Source of the DNA: Chryseobacterium sp. JV274
GTDB lineage: Bacteria > Bacteroidota > Bacteroidia > Flavobacteriales > Weeksellaceae
Assembly: GCF_903969135.1 (NCBI RefSeq)
Contig: NZ_LR824569.1
Location: 4,733,001-4,797,000 of the forward strand
DNA: 64,000 nucleotides
Direction of reading: 5' to 3'
The number at the start of each line of letters is the position of its first letter. The first letter of the stretch is position 1. Below the pieces are notes generated by a model. It ran no database searches. It was not told where the DNA came from and saw only the letters and a list, made by a program, of their open reading frames with translations. A program made the position numbers and the translations under genes. Shown in pieces: positions 24,909-36,434 of the stretch.

Positions 24909-26606
24909 ATGCAATTATCAGAACAAGAAATCATTAGAAGAGAAAAGCTGAATAAGCTTACTGAAATGGGGATTAATGCGTTCCCTGCGGATGAGTATAC
25001 CATTACAGATACTACAGAATCTATAAAACAGGACTTTTCTGAAAGTAAACAGGTAAAGATCGCTGGTAGATTGATGTCCCGCAGAATTCAGGGGAAGGCT
25101 TCTTTCGCAGAATTGCAGGATTCTAAAGGAAAAATCCAGGTTTACTTCAACAGAGACGAGATCTGTCCGGGTGAAGATAAAGAACTATATAATGAAGTAT
25201 ACAAGCACCTTTTGGATATCGGTGATATTATCGGTATCGAAGGAGAGTTGTTTACTACGCAGGTAGGAGAGATGACGGTTTTAGTAAAGAACTTTACACT
25301 TCTTACAAAGGCTTTGCGTCCTCTTCCTCAGGCTAAAACAGACGAAAATGGTGTTGTACACGACGGTTTTACAGATCCTGAATTAAGATACAGACAACGT
25401 TATGTAGATTTAACGGTAAATCCACAGGTTAAAGAAATTTTTGTGAAGAGAACAAAATTGTTCAATTCAATGAGAACATTCTTCAACGATGCAGGATACT
25501 TTGAAGTAGAAACCCCTATTTTACAGTCAATTCCTGGTGGAGCTGCAGCAAAACCGTTTATCACGCATCATAATGCATTAGATATTCCATTATATTTAAG
25601 AATTGCCAACGAATTGTATCTGAAAAGATTGATCGTAGGTGGTTTTGACGGAGTATATGAGTTCTCTAAAAACTTCAGAAATGAAGGGATGGACAGAACA
25701 CATAACCCTGAGTTTACTGCTATGGAGATCTATGTAGCATACAAAGATTATAACTGGATGATGGATTTCACTGAGAAGTTATTGGAATTCTGCGCCACTC
25801 AGGTTAATGGAAATTCAGAATCTACTTTTGGTGAACACACCATCAATTGGAAAGCTCCTTATCCAAGAGTTTCCATGACAGAAGCGATTCTGAAATACAC
25901 AGGATTTGATATTACAGGAAAAACAGAGAAGGAACTATACGATTTTGCCAAGTCTATCGGTATTGAGGTGAATGAGACGATGGGGAAAGGAAAATTAATT
26001 GATGAGATTTTCGGTGAGAAATGTGAAGGAAACTTCATTCAGCCGACTTTCATTACAGATTATCCGATCGAAATGTCTCCACTGACAAAGAAACACAGAA
26101 GCAAAGAAGGTTTAACAGAACGTTTTGAATTGATGGTATGTGGTAAAGAAATTGCCAATGCGTATTCAGAGCTTAATGATCCTATTGATCAGAGAGAGCG
26201 TTTTGAAGCACAGATGACTTTATCCGAAAGAGGAGATGATGAAGCAATGTTCATCGATCAGGACTTCTTAAGAGCATTGGAATATGGTATGCCACCAACT
26301 TCAGGGTTAGGAATCGGTATGGACAGATTAATCATGTTCTTAACAAATAACGCATCCATTCAGGAAGTATTATTCTTCCCTCAGATGAGACCTGAAAAAG
26401 CGGTTCCACAGATTGAGTTGGGAGAAGATGAAAAGGTAATCCTTGAAATCCTTAATTCTCAGGAAGAAGCAATGTCTTTAACTGAAGTAAAACAAAGAAG
26501 TCAGTTATCAGGTAAAAAATGGGATAAAGCTTCCAAAACTTTGACAAAGAACAATATTGTGAAAGTAGAGAAGATTGACGAAAATATTTTGATGAAATTG
26601 GCTTAA
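24909..26606 (+). CDS. lysS: Lysyl-tRNA synthetase (class II) with C-terminal extension
   Basis: The 565-residue enzyme has the N-terminal OB-fold (GRLMSRRIQGKASFAELQD) and class II motifs: motif 2 FRNEGMDRTHNPEFTAME and motif 3 GLGIGMDRLIMFL. It charges tRNA-Lys. The catalytic core should end near residue 500; the last 60 or so residues (ILEILNSQEEAMSLTEVKQ... to the end) look like a small winged-helix module absent from E. coli LysRS. It has its own promoter and ends in a terminator shared with the convergent gene. Confidence 0.96.
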   Translation: MQLSEQEIIRREKLNKLTEMGINAFPADEYTITDTTESIKQDFSESKQVKIAGRLMSRRIQGKASFAELQDSKGKIQVYFNRDEICPGEDKELYNEVYKHLLDIGDIIGIEGELFTTQVGEMTVLVKNFTLLTKALRPLPQAKTDENGVVHDGFTDPELRYRQRYVDLTVNPQVKEIFVKRTKLFNSMRTFFNDAGYFEVETPILQSIPGGAAAKPFITHHNALDIPLYLRIANELYLKRLIVGGFDGVYEFSKNFRNEGMDRTHNPEFTAMEIYVAYKDYNWMMDFTEKLLEFCATQVNGNSESTFGEHTINWKAPYPRVSMTEAILKYTGFDITGKTEKELYDFAKSIGIEVNETMGKGKLIDEIFGEKCEGNFIQPTFITDYPIEMSPLTKKHRSKEGLTERFELMVCGKEIANAYSELNDPIDQRERFEAQMTLSERGDDEAMFIDQDFLRALEYGMPPTSGLGIGMDRLIMFLTNNASIQEVLFFPQMRPEKAVPQIELGEDEKVILEILNSQEEAMSLTEVKQRSQLSGKKWDKASKTLTKNNIVKVEKIDENILMKLA

Positions 26607-26630
26607 GATTTTTCAGGAAATATAAATATA

Positions 26631-26659
26631 AAAGGTACAGAGTTATTCTGTACCTTTTT
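26631..26659. terminator. Bidirectional terminator between lysS and the ClbS-like gene
   Basis: Stem aaaggtacag / ctgtacctttt with a 7-nt loop, T-rich on both strands. It includes the last codons of the minus-strand gene. Confidence 0.8.
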
Positions 26660-27158
26660 CTTTTTTCCATTTCCGAAGCTGTGTCCTGAAATTTTTAAAC
26701 GGAGCTACAGTATTGATATGAATCCACTTCCAGACGGGCCACTGAGCGGGTGTAGTTGCCCATTTTCTCTGTCCGGGGGTGAATAAGGTGTCATTGTCAA
26801 GATTTTCTATCCAATTAATAATTTTATTAACCTGATCTAGCAGAAGTTCTCTTTGTTTTTGTAAACTATGAGAACTATATTCATTATAAAAAGATTGATA
26901 TAGTCCTCCTAGATTATTCCATTTATATTCAGGAGTAGGGGTTTTTACGTCTAATCCTTTTTGTTCATCAGCTTCCCATTGCAAAAGCAGGTGAGTCCAG
27001 CCCAATTGATAGGAAATATTTTGTGATGGAGTTTTGTCAACTCCGGGTTGCAGAAGGTCTTTTTCGTATTCTTTTATATCGTTAAATTCTTGATCATAGA
27101 GCAAATATCTTTTTTTGAGTTCCTCAATGAGTTCTGCTTTATCCTTATAAGTCTGCAT
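26643..27158 (-). CDS. ClbS/DfsB-family four-helix-bundle protein
   Basis: A 171-residue protein with the family pattern: YKDKAELIEELKKRY at the start, NISYQLGWTHLLLQWE in helix 2, TPTPEYKWNNLGGLYQSFY, and WPVWKWIHINTVAPFKNFRTQLRKW at the C-terminus. Members share the DinB-like fold; ClbS of E. coli protects against colibactin by opening its cyclopropane ring. No colibactin-type cluster is visible here, so the substrate is unknown. It lies 7 bp downstream of cydB on the same strand and may be co-transcribed with cydAB. Confidence 0.85.
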   Translation of the reverse strand: MQTYKDKAELIEELKKRYLLYDQEFNDIKEYEKDLLQPGVDKTPSQNISYQLGWTHLLLQWEADEQKGLDVKTPTPEYKWNNLGGLYQSFYNEYSSHSLQKQRELLLDQVNKIINWIENLDNDTLFTPGQRKWATTPAQWPVWKWIHINTVAPFKNFRTQLRKWKKEKGTE

Positions 27159-27165
27159 ATTTCAA

Positions 27166-28170
27166 CTATTTTCTCAGCTTACTGAAAGAAGCCATCAGAT
27201 AAAATAAAAACGGAAGAATAAATAAAGAGCCGAGCATCAAAGCCCATCCCAGTGCGGCAATGGTTTTTTCGGGAGCCATATGTTCCAATAATGAAAGATG
27301 CTGTCCGTTTCCTAATAAAATAATATTCGGATTATGCTGATACGTTGCAGCTACTAAAATCATGACCATTTGAAATCCTGCCAAAGCACGTACCGGAAGC
27401 AGTTTTTGTCGGTTCAGCGCTCTTAAAATAAGCAATAAGGCAATGGTAGCAAAAGCGATCGCCATAATTCCCAAAGGCTTGGAAAATACCCACATTAAAA
27501 GGGGAATATCTGAAATATACGCGGTCACAAATACCAATATTCCCGTAATCACCACAAAGATCGTGGTCTGCTTGGACTTTCTTATCATCAGTAAGAGGTC
27601 CACTTTATCACGGGTTTCTCTTAATGAAAAGATAGAAGCAAGATAGGCACACAATGCAACAGTGAACAGGCCTACAGAAACTCCAAACCAGTTCAGCCAG
27701 CTGAAAATATATAAATCCACAAAAGTTACTGCATCAGGATTGATAGAGTGGGAAACCGTTGCAGCGGCAATTAAGCCTAAAAAGAAAGGCGTTAAAAGAC
27801 TCGCATAGTAGAAAATCTGGGTATATAAAACCTGCCAGTTATCTTTCACGGCATCATAATGTCTGAAGGTAAATGCTGTTCCTCTTGCAATAATACCTAC
27901 AAGCATCAATACCAAAGGAATATGAAGATAGGTAGACATCGTGGTATAGATTTCGGGGAATCCTACAAAAAGAATTACAATCGCGATGATCAGCCACATA
28001 TGATTGGCTTCCCATACAGGAGCAATAGACTCATACATGATTTCATGAGTCTTATGTCTGGCTTTTTTATTGGTGAAAAGTTCTACAATACCAGCTCCGA
28101 AATCTGCCCCTCCCAGAATAATATAAAGACAGATGGAAAGCCAGAGAAAACCTATAACAACGTAGATCAT
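27166..28170 (-). CDS. cydB: Cytochrome bd oxidase subunit II
   Basis: A 334-residue protein with eight hydrophobic segments. The N-terminal WLSICLYIILGGADFGAGIVEL and VWEANHMWLIIAIVILFVGFP are the family hallmarks. It supports CydA in the quinol oxidase that works at low oxygen. It overlaps cydA by 4 bp. Confidence 0.95.
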   Translation of the reverse strand: MIYVVIGFLWLSICLYIILGGADFGAGIVELFTNKKARHKTHEIMYESIAPVWEANHMWLIIAIVILFVGFPEIYTTMSTYLHIPLVLMLVGIIARGTAFTFRHYDAVKDNWQVLYTQIFYYASLLTPFFLGLIAAATVSHSINPDAVTFVDLYIFSWLNWFGVSVGLFTVALCAYLASIFSLRETRDKVDLLLMIRKSKQTTIFVVITGILVFVTAYISDIPLLMWVFSKPLGIMAIAFATIALLLILRALNRQKLLPVRALAGFQMVMILVAATYQHNPNIILLGNGQHLSLLEHMAPEKTIAALGWALMLGSLFILPFLFYLMASFSKLRK

Positions 28171-29510
28171 GATTTTTTGTTTTTATCGTTAAACTGAGGG
28201 TCGGTAGGATCGTAAAGTTTCGGTACCATTTGAATCTGTCTTCTTAAAAGAAAGATAAGAATCATTGATAATGATATGAAAATTGCCGTAAAGAAATAGA
28301 ATGAATACTGTATTCCAGGCATTGGGGTTACCGCATCTATTGTTCTCATCACTCCATAAATGATCCATGGCTGTCTTCCCACTTCTGTTACTGTCCATCC
28401 CGCTTCCAGCGCAATATATCCAAAAGGCGTTGCTATTAAGAAGGTCTTTAACAGCCAGTTTTTACTCAGCCATTCTTTTCTGAAGAAAAAAGAATATAAA
28501 TAAATAACCCCAATACCAATCATGACCACTCCGAAAAAGATCATGATCTGAAAAGCATAATGAACAACTGCAATCGGAGGCCATTCATCTCTCGGAAAAT
28601 CTTTAAGACCCTTTACTTCAGCATTGAAATCATTACTCACCAGGAAACTTAAAACCTTCGGGATTTTCACAGCGTATTTTACTTCTTCTTTTTCTTCATC
28701 AGGAATTCCCCCGATGATAAATGAAGCTCCTTTTTCAGTTTCAAAATGAGCTTCCATAGCAGCCAGTTTTATCGGTTGCCTTTCCGCTACTGATTTTGCC
28801 GCAACATCACCGCTTAAAGGTGCTCCGAATGCTCCGATAAGGGCGAAACCTACTGCAATTCTAAATGCTTTGGTATGAAATTCAATATTTCTTTTTCGCA
28901 TGATCATAAAGGCATGAACTCCGGCTACGGCAAACCCTGTGGCACAAAATGCAGCAACAGTCATATGAAGAGCCTGCGGAAACCATGCATCGTTGAACAT
29001 CGCTTTGATAGGATCTATATTAAGATACTGTCCATTAATATAATCAAAACCTGTTGGAGAATTCATCCATGAGTTGGCTGCCACTACCAGAATTCCGGAA
29101 GCAAGTCCGCTTACTCCTACAAGAAATCCGCAGAACCAGTGAAACCATTTGTTGAATTTTTCCCAGCCATATAAAAAGAACCCGATGGCGATAGCTTCTA
29201 TGAAAAAGGCGGTTCCCTCAAGTGAAAAAGGCATTCCGAAAATAGGGCCGGCATGTTTCATAAAACCAGGCCATAAAAGCCCCAGCTCAAAAGAAAGCAT
29301 TGTTCCTGAAACAGCTCCGGTAGCAAAAAGGATGGCTACTCCTTTGCTCCATGCCTTTGTAAGACCTTTATAAACTTCATTATTGGTTTTTAGGTATTTC
29401 CAATGGGCAAAAGCCATAAGAAAAGGCATCACCATACCCACACAGGAGAATATGATATGAAAGCCCAGAGAAAGTGCCATCTGGGCACGGGCAGCAATAA
29501 AATCATCCAT
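28167..29510 (-). CDS. cydA: Cytochrome bd oxidase subunit I
   Basis: The 447-residue protein contains the conserved quinol- and heme-binding parts: RAQMALSLGFHIIFSCVG with the heme ligand His near residue 18, ERQPIKLAAMEAHFET (Q-loop start), and VGRQPWIIYGVMRT. Length indicates a short-Q-loop enzyme, as in many Gram-positives and Bacteroidota. It oxidises menaquinol and reduces oxygen without pumping protons. The divergent gyrB is upstream. Confidence 0.96.
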   Translation of the reverse strand: MDDFIAARAQMALSLGFHIIFSCVGMVMPFLMAFAHWKYLKTNNEVYKGLTKAWSKGVAILFATGAVSGTMLSFELGLLWPGFMKHAGPIFGMPFSLEGTAFFIEAIAIGFFLYGWEKFNKWFHWFCGFLVGVSGLASGILVVAANSWMNSPTGFDYINGQYLNIDPIKAMFNDAWFPQALHMTVAAFCATGFAVAGVHAFMIMRKRNIEFHTKAFRIAVGFALIGAFGAPLSGDVAAKSVAERQPIKLAAMEAHFETEKGASFIIGGIPDEEKEEVKYAVKIPKVLSFLVSNDFNAEVKGLKDFPRDEWPPIAVVHYAFQIMIFFGVVMIGIGVIYLYSFFFRKEWLSKNWLLKTFLIATPFGYIALEAGWTVTEVGRQPWIIYGVMRTIDAVTPMPGIQYSFYFFTAIFISLSMILIFLLRRQIQMVPKLYDPTDPQFNDKNKKS

Positions 29511-29674
29511 AATATCAACTTTTCAGTAAATAAATTTACGCATAAATTATTGATGTTGAGTATGATTTACAACAGTTGATATTTCAGGAATACCAATTAA
29601 TTTTGATTCTTTTATGAATTGCTGTTCCTTATGTTTTCAATAAGAAAACTCTACATTTTTTTGACACTTTTTAA

Positions 29675-31678
<2,004 letters not shown>

Positions 31679-31697
31679 ACGTTTTTAAAAATATAAT

Positions 31698-31731
31698 AAA
31701 AAAAGCTTCTAATTATTTAGAAGCTTTTTTT
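31698..31731 (+). terminator. Terminator after gyrB
   Basis: Stem aaaaagcttct / agaagcttttt with an 8-nt loop and T-run. It runs straight into the next promoter element (TATATTTG at 31731-31738). Confidence 0.85.
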
Positions 31732-31738
31732 ATATTTG
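31731..31738 (+). promoter_or_regulatory. -7 element (TATATTTG) for the DUF5684 gene
   Basis: Exact TAnnTTTG match 22 bp before the start codon, directly following the gyrB terminator. Confidence 0.6.
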
Positions 31739-31760
31739 GACAAACCAAAAAAACAATAAT

Positions 31761-32183
31761 ATGTTAACTCTTTTACAAACAGACCCTTATAATGGGGCAG
31801 ATGCAGTGTCTGGTGCAACCGCTGCAGGATTAGGACTCGGAACAATGTTCTTCGGTCTATTATGCTATATATTCTATGGATATTGCATGTACAAAATCTT
31901 TCAGAAGGCAGGAAGACAAGATGCCTGGGCCGCTTTTATCCCGATTTATAATTCAATAGTATTGCTGGAAATAGTGAAAAAACCAATATGGTGGATCATT
32001 CTTTTCTTTATTCCGTTGGTAAACATCTATGCATTTTGGGTTGTATATGACAGACTTGCTAAAGGTTTTGCCAAAGAAACTCCTCTGTACACTATTCTGA
32101 TTCTCCTTTTCGGATTTATCTTTATTCCTGTACTGGGACTTGGAAGTGATCAGTATGATAGTAAACTGGTTCCAAATGATTAA
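31761..32183 (+). CDS. DUF5684-type membrane protein
   Basis: A 140-residue protein with about four membrane helices (TMFFGLLCYIFYGYCMYKIF; WWIILFFIPLVNIYAFWVVY; TILILLFGFIFIPVLGLG) and the signature GRQDAWAAFIPIYNSIVLLEI plus the end GSDQYDS, known from DUF5684 proteins. Function unknown. It lies between gyrB and a terminator and forms its own unit. Confidence 0.8.
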   Translation: MLTLLQTDPYNGADAVSGATAAGLGLGTMFFGLLCYIFYGYCMYKIFQKAGRQDAWAAFIPIYNSIVLLEIVKKPIWWIILFFIPLVNIYAFWVVYDRLAKGFAKETPLYTILILLFGFIFIPVLGLGSDQYDSKLVPND

Positions 32184-32202
32184 AAAGAAAATGTAAAAAC
32201 AT

Positions 32203-32231
32203 AAAGACTTCAGAAATGAGGTCTTTTTTTT
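32203..32231 (+). terminator. Terminator after the DUF5684 gene
   Basis: Stem aaagacttc / gaggtcttt (one G-U pair) and a run of T. Confidence 0.8.
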
Positions 32232-32304
32232 ATTGTAGAATTAATTGTACTTCTGTTTATTATTAATTCTACAGATTTTGAATTATATGAATCATAATTT
32301 ATTT

Positions 32305-32505
32305 TAAATTTGAAACGCAGACAATATGGAGTTTACCACTTCATGGCACAGAATAAATATCTAGAATAAGTATAAATATTCTGTTTTAACTTTTCAGAAT
32401 ATAATAATGAAAAGTTGATAATGTGTTCATATCCTTATAAGTACATTTAAAAAAGTACTTTTTAAGTATTAGGTTAAGGCTTCACAATGTTGAAGCCTTT
32501 TATAT
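32305..32505 (+). ncRNA. Candidate small RNA with promoter and terminator
   Basis: TAAATTTG at 32305-32312 matches the -7 element; about 165 bp downstream is a clear terminator (aaggcttca / tgaagcctt, 32476-32499, then T-rich). Between them no plausible protein is encoded. The segment can fold: arms aacttttca (32388-32396) and tgaaaagtt (32408-32416), and aagtac/gtactt near 32440-32460. It lies in a 373-bp gap behind a complete upstream terminator, so a separate transcript fits. No family is recognised. Confidence 0.45.
32476..32505 (+). terminator. Terminator ending the candidate small RNA
   Basis: Stem aaggcttca-caatg-ttgaagcctt followed by T-rich sequence, about 55 bp upstream of the next gene and not attached to any reading frame. 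Confidence 0.8.
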
Positions 32506-32532
32506 TTTTTTTAACAGTTATTAAGATTTTCT

Positions 32533-32540
32533 TATTTTTG
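32533..32540 (+). promoter_or_regulatory. -7 element (TATTTTTG) for the transglutaminase-like pair
   Basis: Exact TAnnTTTG match 16 bp before the start codon at 32557. Confidence 0.6.
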
Positions 32541-32556
32541 CTTAATTTTAATAACT

Positions 32557-34449
32557 ATGATGAAAATATTAGTTCTTGGGGCGTTCTCTGTTGCCTCATT
32601 ATATTTTGCACAAAGCTATCCTGCTTCTGCTATTCCTGAGAATTTAAAGAAAAATGCTAATGCTGTTATACGAAAAGATTTTACAACGGCTCAAATCAAT
32701 AAAGTTGATCAGATAAAATATCAGCATAATACAGTTACTACAGTTTTAAACAAAGACGGTAATGATCAGGCTACAGCCTATATTCCTTATGATAAGCAAA
32801 GACGTATTTCAAATATAAAAGTAACCATTTATGATGAAGCCGGAAAAAAGATTAAAAGTGTTTCAAAGTCTGATTTTCAGGATATAGCAAACAATCCTCA
32901 GGGGATCTTTTATTCTGATAACAGAGTCTTGGTATATTCGTATACACCGGCTCAGTATCCTTATACCGTTGACTTTTCTTATGAAACTGATGACGAAAAC
33001 ACAGTTTTCATCCCTGATTTTGTGCCATTTACTTCTATCAAAACATCACTGGAAGAAGCACAGTTTAAAATCATTAATACTTCAGGAATTGAACTTCGCT
33101 CTAAGGTCTACCCATCAAAATACAATTATGCTTCTGTTATAGAAAGCGGCAGTGCAAATGATAAAACCTATTCATATAAAAACGTACCTGCTATAGACGA
33201 TGCTTTTATGATACCGCAGCCTGTTAAAATCTTGCCTGCAGTAAACTTTGCATTGGCAAAATTCAGTTTGGCAGGAAAACAGGGGACTTTAAATAACTGG
33301 ACAGATTTCGGAACCTGGATTTATAATGATCTTCTGATACCCGTTTCAGCTTCTACTCCTTCAATCAAGGCTGAAGTGGCATCTTTACAACTCCAGGGAT
33401 CTGTGGAAGATAAGGTGAAGAAAATTTATCAGTACATGCAGAACAAAAGCAGATATATTGCTGTGGCTTTAGGAATAGGCGGCTGGCAGCCTATGATGCC
33501 GGATGAGGTTCAGAAAAAAGGCTATGGAGACTGTAAGGGACTTACGAATTATATGAAAGTTCTTCTGAATGAAGCAGGGATTCCTTCCAATTATTGTATC
33601 ATTACTTCCGGCCGTTCTCAGGTTTCCTTTGATCCTGAATTTCCTTCTATGGGTGGTAACCACGTTATCCTGATGGTTCCGACTGAAAAAGGAAATATCT
33701 GGCTTGAAAACACTTCACAACAGATGGCTTTTAACCATTTGAGCTACAGTACAACGGATAGAAATGTACTGGCAATAACTCCAAAAGGAATCGAATTAAT
33801 CAATACGCCTGTGTATAAAGCCGAACAAAATAAGGAAAAACAGGTGTTGAAAATTAACCTTAACGAGGATAACAGTATTACTGGGGCAGGCAATTTTTTC
33901 TACACGGGAAATCAATATGATTATAATTTAAGGTTCGTAAATCTCAATCCAAAAGAGAAAAATGACGCGGTAAAAGCAAACTTTGACATTTTAAACTTTG
34001 AAAAAGTGGAAATGAAAAACTTTACCAATGACAGAGACAAGGCTGTTATTACATATGACCTTGATTTTAAGACCAATAATTTTTCTAAAAAAGCAGGAAA
34101 CAGCCTTTTATTCAGATCTGTACCCATTTTTTCTGATGTTGTTTATAAGACAGATGAGAACCGTGAACTTCCTTTTGAAGTCAATATGTCCTTTGAAGAT
34201 GAATATGAAATTGCTTTTATTCTTCCTATGGGCTATAAAATTGATGAAACTCCGGATAATTCAAACATCACTTCTGAATTTGGTTCCTATAAGCTAAGCT
34301 TTGTAAAAAATGATAATCAGATAAAAGTAACAAGAAAAATGCAGATCAATAAAGGTCTGTACCCAAAAGAAAAATACAATGACTACATCAATTTCAGAAA
34401 AAAAATTCTGAACATGGATAATTCAAAAATTTTAATAACAAAAATATAA
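32557..34449 (+). CDS. DUF3857/transglutaminase-like exported protein
   Basis: A 630-residue protein with a signal peptide (MMKILVLGAFSVASLYFAQ), an N-terminal DUF3857 beta domain, and a transglutaminase-like core: GYGDCKGLTNYMKVLLNEAG (Cys326), NHVILM (His369) and WLENTS (Glu384, where Asp is usual). The C-terminal third is a beta-rich DUF3858-type domain. It may act as a protease-like or cross-linking enzyme in the periplasm or outer membrane. A paralogue with a broken active site follows 2 bp later. Confidence 0.87.
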   Translation: MMKILVLGAFSVASLYFAQSYPASAIPENLKKNANAVIRKDFTTAQINKVDQIKYQHNTVTTVLNKDGNDQATAYIPYDKQRRISNIKVTIYDEAGKKIKSVSKSDFQDIANNPQGIFYSDNRVLVYSYTPAQYPYTVDFSYETDDENTVFIPDFVPFTSIKTSLEEAQFKIINTSGIELRSKVYPSKYNYASVIESGSANDKTYSYKNVPAIDDAFMIPQPVKILPAVNFALAKFSLAGKQGTLNNWTDFGTWIYNDLLIPVSASTPSIKAEVASLQLQGSVEDKVKKIYQYMQNKSRYIAVALGIGGWQPMMPDEVQKKGYGDCKGLTNYMKVLLNEAGIPSNYCIITSGRSQVSFDPEFPSMGGNHVILMVPTEKGNIWLENTSQQMAFNHLSYSTTDRNVLAITPKGIELINTPVYKAEQNKEKQVLKINLNEDNSITGAGNFFYTGNQYDYNLRFVNLNPKEKNDAVKANFDILNFEKVEMKNFTNDRDKAVITYDLDFKTNNFSKKAGNSLLFRSVPIFSDVVYKTDENRELPFEVNMSFEDEYEIAFILPMGYKIDETPDNSNITSEFGSYKLSFVKNDNQIKVTRKMQINKGLYPKEKYNDYINFRKKILNMDNSKILITKI

Positions 34450-34451
34450 CC

Positions 34452-36386
34452 ATGAAAAAACTAATAGTATTGGTCCTTTGCTCTGCCAATGCAATAATGA
34501 TTAATGCTCAGAAGAAATACGAATTTCTGAATCCTCCGAAATTTAACGATGCAGATTTGTCTAAAGCTAAATCTTTATTAGATGAAAATGCTCCTGCTGA
34601 AATTTTGTATAAATCTGCTTATTTTATGGTGGATGCAAACACAGGAAATCTGCATAAAAGATATTATTATAGAGTTAAGATTTATGATAAAGATAAGGCT
34701 GAAGACTGGCTGAATCTTGAAATCCCTATTTATAATGTTGGAACCAACAGAGAATCATTGGGTAAGTTCAAGGCTTTTACATACAATCTTGAAAACGGAA
34801 ACACAGTTCCGGTGAAAGTGGAAAAAAGTTCACAATATAGAAGTAAGGAGAATAAATATGTTACCCTGACAAAATTTGCTTTTCCGAGTGTAAAAAATGG
34901 ATCAGTCTTAGAATATCAGTATGAAATTGTATCTCCGTTCCGATTTATGATTCCAGAGGTATTGATAGAATCTGATACTCCTTCACTGAATACAGAATAT
35001 GTTTTTGATACTCCTATCAATATGTCTTACAATGTAAACTATACTGGAGGGCTTTCACCTAAATACAGGGAAATGGAGGAAAGGAATCTGTACGGTGCCC
35101 AATACAAAACCTTTAGATTTGCTTATGAAAACCTGAAAGGCTTTAAAACTGAAAAATTTGTAAGAAATGACAGGAACTTCAGAACGAAAATCAGTGCAGA
35201 GCTCAACTCTACTAATTTCGGTGAGCTTAAACTCTATTCATCATCATGGGATCAGATTGGGAAAAGACTTTATGAAAGTGACGATTTTGGAGGAGAACTG
35301 AAAAGAACAAAACTGGCAAAAGAAAACATGCCGGCAGGAGTTTCAGAAATGAAAACCGATCTTGAAAAGGCAAATGCTATTTTTTCATATGTTCAGAAAA
35401 CTTTTACCTGGAATAAAGATAAAGGAATTTATACAGAAGATGGTATCAAAAAATTGTTGGAAACTAAAGTTGGAAATGCAGCAGAAATCAACCTTTTTCT
35501 GGTAATGATGCTTCGCGAAGCCGGGCTTAAGGCTGATCCGCTGGTAATTTCTACCGTGGAAAACGGATTGATTAATCTGGTGTCTCCCAATATTTCCAAT
35601 ATGAATTTTGTATTGGCTGCGATCAATATTGATAAGCAACTGCATATTTATGATGCTACCTCAAAGCAATCCTCTCTGGATGAAATTCCTCTTAAAAACT
35701 GGAATCAATATGGGATTTTGGTAACTAAAGAAAAGGCTCTGCAGATTCAAATGTCCAATGTGAAATCAAGCAATACTTTCCTTACAGTCAATGGTAAGAT
35801 TAATGATGACGGAAGTATTTCCGGAACCTATTCAGACAGAGATACAGGTGCCTATGCCATGTATGTGAAAGACAGCTATGATGATAATGCAGAAAAATAT
35901 AAAAAGCAGTATAAAGAAAACTTTTCTATGGACTTTACGGATATTAATTCAAAAGTGTTGGAAAATGGAGATTTTGAAAGCAGCATGAAATTCTCTTCAA
36001 TGAACCTTATTGACAGAGTAGGAAAGAAAATGATCATCAATCCGATGCTATTTTTAAACAAAAGTTCCAATGAGTTTGACCAAACGGAAGTCAGACAGTA
36101 TCCCATCGATTTTGGATCGCCTATCACCAAAGTGAAAAAAATCACTCTTGAAATTCCTGAAGGTTATGTAATTGAGGAAATGCCTAAAGAAAAAAGGATC
36201 GTTACCGAAGATAAAGAAATAGCCTATACCTATTCTGTAGAACAAAAAGGAAATAAGCTGGAAGTGACTACCACAACGAAAGTTAGCAGTTCAGATTATC
36301 CGAAAGAATATTATCCTGCATTTAAACAAATCTGGGGAGTAGCATCTAAGTTTGAAAATCAGGTAATAAGCCTTGTTAAAAAGTAA
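34452..36386 (+). CDS. DUF3857/transglutaminase-like protein, degenerate active site
   Basis: A 644-residue exported paralogue (signal MKKLIVLVLCSANAIMINAQ). The domain order matches the upstream protein, but the active-site loop reads KVGNAAEINLFLVMML, with Ala343 where GDCKD would have Cys, and the His segment reads SNMNFVLAAINID without His. The IYDAT segment keeps the Asp. It is therefore likely inactive as an enzyme and may be a partner or binding subunit of the upstream copy, with which it is co-transcribed. Confidence 0.85.
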   Translation: MKKLIVLVLCSANAIMINAQKKYEFLNPPKFNDADLSKAKSLLDENAPAEILYKSAYFMVDANTGNLHKRYYYRVKIYDKDKAEDWLNLEIPIYNVGTNRESLGKFKAFTYNLENGNTVPVKVEKSSQYRSKENKYVTLTKFAFPSVKNGSVLEYQYEIVSPFRFMIPEVLIESDTPSLNTEYVFDTPINMSYNVNYTGGLSPKYREMEERNLYGAQYKTFRFAYENLKGFKTEKFVRNDRNFRTKISAELNSTNFGELKLYSSSWDQIGKRLYESDDFGGELKRTKLAKENMPAGVSEMKTDLEKANAIFSYVQKTFTWNKDKGIYTEDGIKKLLETKVGNAAEINLFLVMMLREAGLKADPLVISTVENGLINLVSPNISNMNFVLAAINIDKQLHIYDATSKQSSLDEIPLKNWNQYGILVTKEKALQIQMSNVKSSNTFLTVNGKINDDGSISGTYSDRDTGAYAMYVKDSYDDNAEKYKKQYKENFSMDFTDINSKVLENGDFESSMKFSSMNLIDRVGKKMIINPMLFLNKSSNEFDQTEVRQYPIDFGSPITKVKKITLEIPEGYVIEEMPKEKRIVTEDKEIAYTYSVEQKGNKLEVTTTTKVSSSDYPKEYYPAFKQIWGVASKFENQVISLVKK

Positions 36387-36434
36387 TATTTAAGAAAACT
36401 TAAGCAAGATTTATAAAAAAAATAAAGTTTTTTC

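Noticed and set aside
32326..32364. 12-residue open frame (MEFTTSWHRINI) as a leader peptide
   Set aside because: No run of one amino acid and no link to a downstream biosynthetic gene; it is more likely chance within the candidate small RNA.
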